Shown here piece after piece: positions 9,863 to 17,265 of a stretch of DNA of 27,675 nucleotides. Source of the stretch: Cymbomonas tetramitiformis. Its lineage: Eukaryota > Chlorophyta > Pyramimonadophyceae > Pyramimonadales > Pyramimonadaceae. Each line of letters opens with the position of its first letter. Position 1 is the first letter of the stretch. Location: contig LGRX02035441.1 of assembly GCA_001247695.2 (NCBI GenBank), positions 1 through 27,675 of the forward strand, given 5' to 3'. A program made the position numbers and the translations under genes. Under the pieces are notes generated by a model. That model worked only from the letters and a program-made list of their open reading frames with translations, was not told the origin of the DNA and ran no database searches.

Positions 9863-10440
9863 AATTTCGGGGGTTAGTCATAGAGGTCCAGAGGGGGTTC
9901 TCGGTGTGGTGGGTGGGTGAGCAGATGGGCCGCTCTGGAGTGATTCCCTTGAGGTCTAAGGGCGTGCGAGGTACTCAAATGCACCACAGGACATCCCCAA
10001 AATTACCCGGAGGGGTGGGGGGTAGAGTGGTGGCAGAATAGTGGGGTGACAGCCCGTGGCTCGCACTCGTGGGAGGTCTACGCGACTAAGTCAAAAACGG
10101 TATCGATTTTCGGAAAAAACTCGACCGTCGTAGAGATAAACGTAACGAAAGTACTATCACATAGTATCCCGTATGATACTTCCATACTATAGTGTCTCTC
10201 ATAAATTAAGGGGCAACGAAGAGCGGGCGTGGTGTTGCCGAGACTGCCCGAACCTGTCGGTCGCGCATCCGCGCATGTCACCTCGGTTCCATAGAAGGTG
10301 TGGCAGCGCGCGAGATGGTTCGTCTGCTCCCATAAGGCATGGTTGCACCGAGTTCAATGAAGGCGCGGTGCTTTGGACCCTCCCGTCTCCTCTCCTGTAT
10401 CAATACGGGAATTGTATCGGTTGCTGAATCGCTTATCGAG
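9863..10440. other. No gene recognised
   Basis: G-rich sequence to about 10050, then a mixed stretch with several short inverted tatag/ctata motifs (10150-10200). No supportable frame. Confidence 0.5.
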
Positions 10441-10611
10441 CTATTTTAAGACTTCGCCCGAGTGGGGGGCTCCGCCCCCCCCCCATTACTACGGATAATT
10501 TTTAAGTCTCGGAGGCTCCGCCATTATCTGAGGGATAATTTTAAGTCGTCGCCGGGGGTGGCTCCGCCCCCCACCCCATTACTACGGATAATTTGTAAGT
10601 CTTCGCCCCGT
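10441..10611. repeat. Direct repeats with GC-rich hairpins
   Basis: Three units of about 40-56 bp plus a partial one share the pattern attttaagtct, a GGGGG-CTCCG-CCCCC type hairpin, and a closing attactacggat. The GC cores (ggggggctccgcccccc at about 10464, and gggggtggctccgcccccc at about 10554) can fold on themselves. The middle unit is shortened. A related attactacgga piece with a C-run recurs at 10863-10885. Confidence 0.75.
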
Positions 10612-10941
10612 GCATAACAACGAGCTTGAGCCTTGTTAAGCCTCAACGACGAGCGATTTAGAGAGCACTTTCCGTGTTTGAGGGATGGGGTGTGAAGCAG
10701 AACAACCTGCCGTGAGCGAACTATTGTATAAGGCAAACATTGCTATGTGCACAAAGACGACTACTCAGCCAACTTACAAGTGCAATGCTCATTAAGAATG
10801 ATAGCTACTACCCATCGGGTCGCATGCGTAACACGGATAAAGAATCAGTGTCTGACAATGCCACACCCCCCCATTACTACGGAACGTTTCTTTCGACCGT
10901 TGTCAACATCGGGTCCTTTACGTAATACATATCGACATCTA
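10612..10941. other. No gene recognised
   Basis: Only short shadow frames. It contains the isolated attactacgga fragment noted for the preceding repeat. Confidence 0.5.
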
Positions 10942-11261
10942 TCATGAGGAAACAGAAACTGTACCGCTACACCAGAAGCCCGAAAAAGGTGAGCCAGGCC
11001 GGGATCGAGCCCGTGACCTCTCGCATACCGGACGAGCGCTCTGCCATTGAGCTACTCTGGCTTTTGATGGCGATCCTGGTGCGGTACAGAGTACTGACTC
11101 CCCACGGTGCCACGTAGGCGGCGAAGAGTGAAACACGAAGGATACAACATTTCCCCCAATCTGCCGTTGCGGTGCGCTCTCTGTCGGGGCATCGCGCGGC
11201 TATGGGCGGCGCGACTGTTGGGGGCGCGCGGCTATGGGCGGCACGATTGTATCCTTCATGA
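10942..11261. repeat. 320-bp repeat unit, copy 1, carrying a tRNA-like hairpin
   Basis: This unit is nearly identical (about two substitutions) to 11355-11674, 413 bp away, with unique sequence between. It starts tcatgagga and ends tccttcatga, which are imperfect inverted ends. Inside are a tRNA-like sequence flanked by an inverted repeat (10959-10975 with 11076-11089) and a second foldback whose ends are gaaggatacaa (about 11139) and ttgtatccttc (about 11247). Its GC-rich core repeats cgcggctatgggcggc twice. Confidence 0.85.
10991..11061 (-). tRNA. Degenerate tRNA-Thr(GGU)-like sequence, copy 1
   Basis: On the minus strand the sequence has a canonical start GCCAGAG-TA, D-arm GCTC...GAGC, a 5-bp anticodon stem (CTCGT/GCGAG), variable AGGTC and a T-arm-like GGGCTCGATCCC. 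The anticodon position reads GGT (complement of 11027-11029), which would be threonine. Base 33 is C rather than the near-universal U, the T-stem has mismatches, and about two bases are missing from the 3' acceptor strand, so only five acceptor pairs form. I read it as a tRNA-derived pseudogene or SINE-like module and not a working tRNA. The isotype is uncertain because the arms also resemble tRNA-Ala. Confidence 0.5.
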
Positions 11262-11354
11262 CACAACCTCACTCTAAAGTGTCTACGTGGCACAACCACA
11301 ACCAGCTGCCGGCGTCACACCTGCGCAGTGGAAGCGTGGTAAGAGCCCATAACC

Positions 11355-11674
11355 TCATGAGGAAACAAAAACTGTACCGCTACACCAGAAGCCCGAAAAA
11401 GGTGAGCCAGGCCGGGATCGAGCCCGTGACCTCTCGCATACCGGACGAGCGCTCTGCCATTGAGCTACTCTGGCTTTTGATGGCGATCCTGGTGCGGTAC
11501 AGAGTACTGACTCCCCACGGTGCCACGTAGGCGGCGAAGAGTGAAACACGAAGGATACAACTTTTCCCCCAATCTGCCGTTGCGGTGCGCTCTCTGTCGG
11601 GGCATCGCGCGGCTATGGGCGGCGCGACTGTTGGGGGCGCGCGGCTATGGGCGGCACGATTGTATCCTTCATGA
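11355..11674. repeat. 320-bp repeat unit, copy 2, carrying a tRNA-like hairpin
   Basis: Second copy of the 10942-11261 unit, in the same orientation, differing at about two positions. Such near identity points to a recent duplication or homogenisation. It ends a few bases before element A copy 1 begins. Confidence 0.85.
11404..11474 (-). tRNA. Degenerate tRNA-Thr(GGU)-like sequence, copy 2
   Basis: Identical in sequence to the copy at 10991-11061, including C33 and the shortened acceptor strand. The defects therefore predate the duplication. The inverted repeat around it lies at 11372-11388 and 11489-11502. Confidence 0.5.
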
Positions 11675-11710
11675 ATCTAAACATTATATGCTGAAATCTG
11701 TATAGGCAGC

Positions 11711-11734
11711 CCTGACCGGGAGTCCCGGTGCAGG
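11711..11734. other. Leader hairpin 1, element A copy 1
   Basis: Arms CCTGACCGGGA and TCCCGGTGCAGG pair with one bulge around a single G. The equivalent hairpin in copy 2 (24905-24927) keeps its pairing. Confidence 0.55.
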
Positions 11735-11793
11735 CCCCTATGACAGATTCCTAGGTAGCCAACACTGGACCGTGACTAATCCGTAAGCCTGTG

Positions 11794-11816
11794 CTGTGAC
11801 ACACCGAGTGTCACAG
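11794..11816. other. Leader hairpin 2, element A copy 1
   Basis: Arms CTGTGACAC and GTGTCACAG pair perfectly around a 5-base loop. Copy 2 (24986-25008) has 10-bp arms with a different loop, so the stem is kept while the loop changes. Confidence 0.6.
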
Positions 11817-12099
11817 GTAGCTAGACTCGAGACCGTTCCGACTCCGTGACCGTTCCGGGTATATCTAGCTTAGGGTTTATTTCTTAGAAGAGGTTATCTA
11901 TATTGGTTCACTGACTGTCTGATATCTTGAACCGGGATATTCCAGTAGGCCGTGGACCCATTCCACGCTATTTTCCACAACTAATTTGGCCATGATTGGC
12001 TAAGACAGCCGCTTGGAGAGGTGGTGCGCGACGGCGCGTTTGGGTACGCACGGGAAATTTGAGATGAGCGGTTTGCGGTGAGCGTCTTGAGCCGCAGCT

Positions 12100-12411
12100 A
12101 TGGGGATTCGACCTGGACCGGGCCTAGTCGACGCAATGTTCATTTACGGTGTTATGCTTGCACTGATCCCGCTTGCTGCCGATTTTTGGGCTGGTGGCTA
12201 TAGTAGCACCTTCGACCTCGACGACGTCTTCCAGTGCCCCTCGCTCGCATGGCTCTACCGCTCTTTCCGTAACTGTGGCGTCGCATCTTCCCCACGACAT
12301 TACCCGAGCGCGCCCCGGCGTACCACCTCCCATCAGGCTTTCAAAGCATGGGAGTTACCACAAGAGCTAAGAAGTCCCTCACGAGGGACAGCGACATTGA
12401 TGCCTCGTTGA
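12100..12411 (+). CDS. Element A copy 1 hydrophobic leader peptide
   Basis: This frame aligns from its ATG with the start of the copy 2 protein at 25289. Both have a short N-terminus, then AMFIYGVMLALIPLAADFWA here against AMFIYVVLPALLPLVYVFWA in copy 2, then FD..D..xCP.L and an R-F-x-x-C segment. The hydrophobic block could be a signal or membrane segment. In copy 2 the frame runs straight into gag. Here a one-base deletion just before the gag ATG (ctttca-aagc against ctttcagaagt) puts the two out of frame. Conservation past the hydrophobic core ends at about residue 70. Confidence 0.45.
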   Translation: MGIRPGPGLVDAMFIYGVMLALIPLAADFWAGGYSSTFDLDDVFQCPSLAWLYRSFRNCGVASSPRHYPSAPRRTTSHQAFKAWELPQELRSPSRGTATLMPR

Positions 12412-13391
12412 GGCTTATCGACGGGGTTCGGAACAGCCCGACGGTGCGGACGCCGACTGTTCCGACCCCCGACCCTGCTTCGAACGGGGACGCCGACGTG
12501 GCCATCAGGCGTTACTTGCAGGAGCAGGCGAGGCCGACCGACGAGATCTGCAAGGCACGTCTGCATCGTGCCTGGGCCAGGGCTTTATATCGGTTTGGTT
12601 TTTTGGTATCGATACAATCCGATATCCGAAAAATGGTATCGATAATCGGCACAATCGATAAATAATCGATCATTTCGTCATTTATATGTAATTTGTTATA
12701 AAATAAAATATGGAACATCAAAACCTGCACAATCGATAGTTTGATATTACAATCCGATAATCGGCGATAAATACGATATATCGATAGTATCGGTTATCGG
12801 AAATATCGATATAGAGCCTTGGCCTGGGCCAAGAGCATCCGCGAGGACGTTCTTGGTGACAAGAAACATCATTTCCGCGGTACGGACGACGATGGCCTTC
12901 TGTCCGACCTGGTGGTGCAGCTACGTACGGAGTTCGAGTCTGCTGGATTGGAGCTGAAGTCCTTTGATCTCGACGACCCCCTTACCCCGGTTGTGAGCCG
13001 GGTGAATGGCCTTCTATACGACGTGCTGGCTCTCGTGGTGGAGAAGCACAACAACGCGTATGTCTGGCTCACTGGTACGGATGCTTCGTCTGACCGAGAT
13101 GGCCGGCGAGCTTTGGGCGACATCATCAAGGGCTGCGTACCGGTGGCGCTGCGGGAGTCGCAGCAAGAGGAGCATGCGGCCTTGCGTTACCCCGCGAACG
13201 TGGACCCGCAGCCGATCTTGGCGCGGGAGCAACGTTTGGTGCGGGACAACAGGGCCTCTGTAGGAGTCTCCACTCTTGCTTATCTCTTCTTTACGGTTTC
13301 GGACTTAATATATCTACACTTATTAAACGACCGCACGAGGTATGATTACGCTTGGTCAACTATCAGACTTCGGTTTCGTAAATCTTTCTAG
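12348..13391 (+). pseudogene. Element A copy 1 Gag, split by a MITE
   Basis: The ATG at 12348 starts MGVTTRAKKSLTRDSDIDAS then LRLIDGVRNSPT, matching MATSTRARKRLLKDSDLDAS in copy 2. The frame reaches HRAWA and is then broken by the insertion at 12578-12821. It resumes as KSIREDVLGDKKHHFRGTDD, FESAGLELKSFDLDDPLTPV, then ILAREQRLVRDN. Insert plus target duplication is 252 bp, so the downstream part stays in frame, but the insert brings stop codons. No zinc knuckle is seen. Coherent Gag-like sequence fades at about 13260, so the last 40 codons are probably foreign. Assignment as Gag rests on position after the leader and lack of enzymatic motifs. Confidence 0.5.
12578..12821. mobile_element. hAT-like MITE, 244 bp, with 8-bp target duplication
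   Basis: The AT-rich insert begins CAGGGCTTTATATCG, and its other end in reverse complement begins CAAGGCTCTATATCG, so the 15-bp terminal inverted repeats differ at two positions. It is flanked by a perfect 8-bp duplication GCCTGGGC (12570-12577 and 12822-12829). Eight-base duplications and termini beginning CA-GG fit the hAT superfamily. The interior has many atcgata/tatcgat motifs and no coding potential, so it is non-autonomous. Removing the insert and one duplicate restores a continuous gag frame. Confidence 0.85.
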
Positions 13392-13480
13392 TTATGCTTT
13401 TGCTTTCAAGTGCATGCTTTCAATACACAATACACAGCAGTTACGGCTCTTACTTTTTATGTTACAATTCTCAGTTCAGT
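13266..13480. other. Unassigned AT-rich stretch
   Basis: Lies between the end of recognisable element A gag and the putative LTR of element B. It could be flanking DNA or decayed element A sequence. No feature is evident. Confidence 0.4.
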
Positions 13481-13795
13481 TGTGCCAGGAGGCACGACGT
13501 ACCTGCTGAGACACCCATAGTAGGGGGGTCTGATTTCGATGAGAATAAGAGTAGCGAACTATTAGGGAAATTAGTGAGTGGATGTGACATTGCCTGAGCG
13601 AACAGTTGGGGAAAATAATATGTGAGCTCGGAGGAGAGAATAAAGAGAGGTAACAGAGTTGGTCTCTCAGACTTGGACAGCAAATGATATAACTCTTGCT
13701 GTCTGGGTTTATGTTAAATAGTATATCTGAATATATGATATGATTCCTCAAGATAATAGAGGATAATAGTTTACTCCTGGGAATTCCCCTGGGAC
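13481..13795 (+). repeat. Putative 5' LTR of element B
   Basis: The segment starts TGTGCCAGGAGGCACG (with a small GTGCC/GGCAC palindrome) and ends CCTGGGACA. That gives TG...CA ends at a length of about 315 bp, usual for an LTR. It is followed by a primer-site-like motif. No second copy is present in the window, so the boundaries are inferred only from the ends and context. Confidence 0.4.
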
Positions 13796-13799
13796 AATT

Positions 13800-13811
13800 T
13801 GGTATCTTAGG
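13800..13811 (+). promoter_or_regulatory. Possible primer-binding site
   Basis: TGGTATCTTAGG lies four bases after the putative LTR end. Its first seven bases equal the start of the TGGTATC primer site complementary to initiator-methionine tRNA that many plant LTR elements use. The rest differs, so the primer tRNA is uncertain. Confidence 0.3.
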
Positions 13812-14119
13812 CGTGTGAGCGTCTTTTTAGCTCGCTCTCGCTCGCTTTGCGTGCTTGCATGCGCACTTTGGACCTGTGGCGAACTGCTTTCAGCTTCCGT
13901 TGCGACGTTCTGATATGTTTTTGATGTGCATTCCGGTTGTTCTGGCGGCTTGACGGGTTAGCGTCCTAGAGGCGGGACCGTTTTTGTCGTTGGTTATACC
14001 GGTTTCACTCGTTTTTGGCCTATTTTGGCTCGCTTCCGTGTGCATCCTGATAAGTGGACTCTACGGCACATATTGGGGGGGAGGTATGATGGCTTACAAC
14101 AACTTTTGTGCGATTTTTA

Positions 14120-14640
14120 TGAGTTATTTACAATTGTTTTAGTCTTCATCAACTCATAGTATGGCCTCAAACAACTTATTTCTTCAAAATATGTGCGGAT
14201 TCACTCCCTTTTTAGAGCTTAAAAAGAGTTGAAGCACCTCCTCAACTTCGATAACTGGGCTTCTGGATGGTTGTGAAAAGTTATTTTACTTATTTTGGAT
14301 ATATTTTACCAAACTTTACCAGTCCTCATCAATTCTTGGAGCTTTGAGACCTTTTTGAGCCTTTTTGGGAGCTGCATTCACTCCTTTTTGGTCCATCAAC
14401 CCTGAGTTTTAAGAGTGGATCAAGCTTCTAGACTTCAATATGGAACTTTTGAACGATATTATTATTGTATTCTACTCAGTATGGATATTATTTACCGTTC
14501 TCAACAGTTCTTGAAGGTCTACAGCCCTTTGGTGCCCTTTTTGGCTGATGCATGCACCTTTTTCAGCCCCAAAATAGCCCTTTTTGACTGAAAATGGACT
14601 TTTCAGACTGCCAAATACTTATTCTGGACAGTACACACGG
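14120..14640 (+). repeat. Degenerate leader repeats of about 180 bp, three copies
   Basis: Units starting near 14122, 14297 and 14483 each begin with a tatttacc-like motif. They continue through a ...tcaacTcttg-like block and then repeated ccctttttgg/cctttttgag motifs. Similarity is visible by eye but low. The stretch lies between the putative primer site and Gag of element B and has no coding potential, so it is probably an expanded untranslated leader. Confidence 0.4.
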
Positions 14641-14654
14641 TTTATCTTTCAAAT

Positions 14655-15419
14655 ATGGACCTTACTGAAAAGTTTTTATCGGTGTATGGAGTTATGGGAC
14701 CTTCTGGGAGCTATTTGGATACTTTTGGTTGCAGGCACGAGGTAGTGCATCAGTTATTGGCAGACGCCATGCCCAACTGCCACGCCATCAGCCTGCAGCA
14801 GCTATTATATCAGTTCTGGTCTGGACTGCGACTGAAGCAAGCTGTGATGGATCGCCTTATTGAGGATCGGTTGGATCTGCAAAGTCCAGCGGATTGGGAA
14901 AGCAATCATCCCGGATCCACCGCGCTGCAGCATATCATCACTGTGGCCACCAAATTGGAGCGCAGTGAAGCTCTGACCGCAGCGCGAACCTCTCCCGTCT
15001 CTGCACCTGCGAACCGAAGTCCTGCCTGGAGGAATGGTCGCTCGTCCTCCAGACTTAACGCCGTGCAGGACGCTGGGGAGGAAGACGCTACTGACCTCGA
15101 CCCCGCCGACCTCAGGGTGCAGCACGCCGTGCCGCCCAGCCCGGCGGGATTGACCAGGCCGCCACGCCGATGCCACGTCTGCAACTCCGACTCCCATTTA
15201 TGGGCTAACTGTCCCGACGAGGCCAAGAAACGAGCCTGGATTGCTGACGCCCCAGCTCGTTTGGCACGCCGCCGCGCTGCGAATGAATCTCATATCGCAG
15301 CGCTGGAGACAGAATGGGAGGATTTGGAAGATGAAGCGGAAGCGCTGGAGTATTTTCAGAACGAGGAATCGGCCGCAGCGTCCTCCTCGGGTCAGCAATC
15401 TGCGGAGGAGGAGGACTGA
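14655..15419 (+). CDS. Element B Gag (C-terminal part) with CCHC zinc knuckle
   Basis: A 254-residue frame. Residues about 30-120 (LLADAMPNCHAISLQQLLYQ, FWSGLRLKQAVMDRLIED, then HIITVATKLERSEAL) have the helical pattern of the retrotransposon Gag capsid C-terminus. Around residue 175, RCHVCNSDSHLWANCPD is a perfect C-x2-C-x4-H-x4-C zinc knuckle, the nucleic-acid-binding motif of nucleocapsid. The tail is acidic. The N-terminal half of a normal Gag is missing, since the region upstream is repetitive leader, so either the start is lost or the protein is short. It ends with a TGA before a GC-rich linker. Confidence 0.65.
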   Translation: MDLTEKFLSVYGVMGPSGSYLDTFGCRHEVVHQLLADAMPNCHAISLQQLLYQFWSGLRLKQAVMDRLIEDRLDLQSPADWESNHPGSTALQHIITVATKLERSEALTAARTSPVSAPANRSPAWRNGRSSSRLNAVQDAGEEDATDLDPADLRVQHAVPPSPAGLTRPPRRCHVCNSDSHLWANCPDEAKKRAWIADAPARLARRRAANESHIAALETEWEDLEDEAEALEYFQNEESAAASSSGQQSAEEED

Positions 15420-15636
15420 GTGTCCTCCCGCCGGCGGGACGCCGGCGACAGGGCGGTATGGGTAACCGCCCCTGGGCAAGGAGTACAGCCTTCGCCCACA
15501 ACCGAGGAAATATCCAGAAGGATCCTCCGCCACCCCCAACCCTCTGGCCGCTCGAGGGTACGGATTCACCTGGTCTGCCGATCAGAGGCGACAACGCCAT
15601 CTCGACAGAACCAGAACCCTACGGGATGAACCCTCG
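15420..15636 (+). other. Linker between gag and ORF2
   Basis: Starts with a perfect 12-bp palindrome CCCGCCGGCGGG (15427-15438). Short frames in all phases are proline-rich and carry no protease D-S/T-G motif. If RT was deleted from element B, this is one possible place for the deletion. Confidence 0.4.
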
Positions 15637-17265
15637 TTGACCAGTACCGCTGTTTACACAGCGAACCTTTCCACTGAGCAGGGCCGGCGAGAACATCACT
15701 TGGTGTCCCGGCGCCATCAGCGGTCGCCACGAAGGTCACCCACTTCGTCGCCTGAGCGCTCCAAGCCTCCCGTTATGTTCAGTGTAGATCGCTCCCTTGG
15801 AACTGGTGATCGCCGTCAGGCTCCACGACGCGAGCGTGGCGAAACGCCCCGCGTTGACCCCACAGACCCTAACCCTAACCCTAACCCTAACCCTAACCCT
15901 GAGACATCAGTACTGGCAGCACTGGATGAGGATGATGGTCAGGAAGAGGAGACCCAGTGGACCTTCAACCCACTCAACACCCCCTGGCGGAAAACTCCTC
16001 GACCGCGGGTACCGAGAAAAGCTCCGGTGGAGCGTATGCGAGCCTTGAGGCAGCGGATTCAGGATGTAACGCTACCCGCGGTTTCACACCCTCTGGACGA
16101 CAGTGGGGAGGAAGGGGGTGGAACTTCAAAAACTGGCCCAGCTTCAGAACCCCCACCTTTTAAACTTCGACCTGAGGTGTTTCCTTCGACGTCTCGACCA
16201 GCAGCGTGTCCAGCCTTGGCAGAGAGGGCGTCAACCTCAAGCGCAGAGCGCACTACGAGCGCAGCGCGCAAGCGCACTGGAAAACCTCGCAGCAGAACTC
16301 CGAAGACTGTACGAGACCGACTGCAGCATGAGGCAGAGGTTACGAGGTTGGGAGATGAACCACCAGGACTTCGAGCAGAGTCACTGGCGGATCGCACGCG
16401 TGCTTGGAGAGAGATGACGCACCCGGAGCACATGGCCGCGGCAGCGCTGGTAAAGGAGAATGAGAAATGGAGAGATGCATGGGTACCAGAAGGGTGGCGC
16501 AGATATCGCCGCCGCTGGTACAGATGGCATGGGAAGGTCACCCCTGACCTAACGATAACCGAAGGAGCAGTTCAGCTATCTCTGGAGACCGAGTGCGGTA
16601 CTATCCCAGGTTCTGGTGGAGATGTAGGAATTCCAGACGCCTGGTGCAGTCTATACCGGGTGCACCAATGGAACCAGCGAGAAAGGGAAGCTGCGGAGGA
16701 GGCTGCTCACCTGGCTCTACCCTCAACAGCAAGTGGTGATTCACTCTCCCTGGACTCAGCGGAACCATCAGATGCGAATCCAGCGACAACTCTGGATTTG
16801 ACCTTATCTCCATCCAGTTCTTCTCCCAGGAAGACCCCTGTTGATTACTCAGCAACGCCGAAGTGCAGCGAGGCCTCAACCAGACTCCTGGAGCCCAGCG
16901 ACCGACAGGACTGGAAGTTCCGTGCGGACATGTTCGACTTCTTGAGTCAAGAATATGGACCTTTCGAGGTGGACGCCTGTTGCGACTTGGGAGGAAAGAA
17001 TCGTCAGGTCAACCGCTACTGGACGGACTGCTTGAAGGAAAACTGGCGAGGGTTGAACGTCTGGTGCAATCCTCCCTTCTCCTCCAACCATTTGACCATC
17101 GAGGCCGTACTGAGGAGATATGTGGAAGAATGGCGTCTGGACCCTGAGAATACTTCAGCTCTCTTTGTCCTTCCTGACTTTCAGTCTCGCATGCCACAGT
17201 GGCGGCAGTTGTTCAGATCTGCGGGAATGAGAGTGGAGTACATTATTCCTACCCATGACGGATGA
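15637..17265 (+). CDS. Element B ORF2: proline-rich region plus Dam-like methyltransferase domain
   Basis: 542 residues. The first 420 are low-complexity and coiled. Residues about 425-538 resemble the phage-type DNA N6-adenine methyltransferase (Dam) fold: DWKFRADMFDFLSQEYGPF, then EVDACCD with D446 and C448, the N-R-Y-W segment, W-R-G-L-N, and WCNPPF with the catalytic-type motif N478-P-P-F481, followed by LFVLPDF. Such domains are known in DIRS-type retroelements; here it sits directly before an integrase. Between about 16110 and 16415 the neighbouring frame reads more like protein (LENLAAELRRLYETDCSMRQ) than this one, suggesting two compensating frameshifts. The ORF ends at THDG, where a 7-base duplication breaks the frame into the integrase. 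Confidence 0.6.
   Translation: MTSTAVYTANLSTEQGRREHHLVSRRHQRSPRRSPTSSPERSKPPVMFSVDRSLGTGDRRQAPRRERGETPRVDPTDPNPNPNPNPNPETSVLAALDEDDGQEEETQWTFNPLNTPWRKTPRPRVPRKAPVERMRALRQRIQDVTLPAVSHPLDDSGEEGGGTSKTGPASEPPPFKLRPEVFPSTSRPAACPALAERASTSSAERTTSAARKRTGKPRSRTPKTVRDRLQHEAEVTRLGDEPPGLRAESLADRTRAWREMTHPEHMAAAALVKENEKWRDAWVPEGWRRYRRRWYRWHGKVTPDLTITEGAVQLSLETECGTIPGSGGDVGIPDAWCSLYRVHQWNQREREAAEEAAHLALPSTASGDSLSLDSAEPSDANPATTLDLTLSPSSSSPRKTPVDYSATPKCSEASTRLLEPSDRQDWKFRADMFDFLSQEYGPFEVDACCDLGGKNRQVNRYWTDCLKENWRGLNVWCNPPFSSNHLTIEAVLRRYVEEWRLDPENTSALFVLPDFQSRMPQWRQLFRSAGMRVEYIIPTHDG
15867..15900 (+). repeat. Telomere-type (CCCTAA)n inside an ORF
   Basis: Five and two-thirds CCCTAA units, the complement of TTAGGG, read in the ORF2 frame as alternating Asn-Pro. 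The array is short and perfect. It may be a chance microsatellite, or a trace of telomeric DNA captured by the element. Confidence 0.9.

Larger units (their letters stand above)
11689..13265 (+). mobile_element. Element A, copy 1: LTR-type leader plus gag (incomplete)
   Basis: From TGCTGAAATCTGTATAGG onward this matches element A copy 2 (24883-25705) through leader, hydrophobic leader peptide and start of gag. Shared blocks include ccgttccgggtatatctagc, gcttagggtttattt and ggccatgattggctaag. The two copies share a sharp left edge beginning TG, as LTR elements do, so I infer an LTR followed by a leader. The exact LTR end and primer site are not clear. The element carries gag only, interrupted by a MITE, and is cut off at about 13265 before any pol domain. 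Confidence 0.6.

Noticed and set aside
10942..11549. Minus-strand ORFs reading SKARVAQWQSARPV and similar
   Set aside because: These are conceptual translations of the tRNA-like sequence, a familiar artefact, and not proteins.
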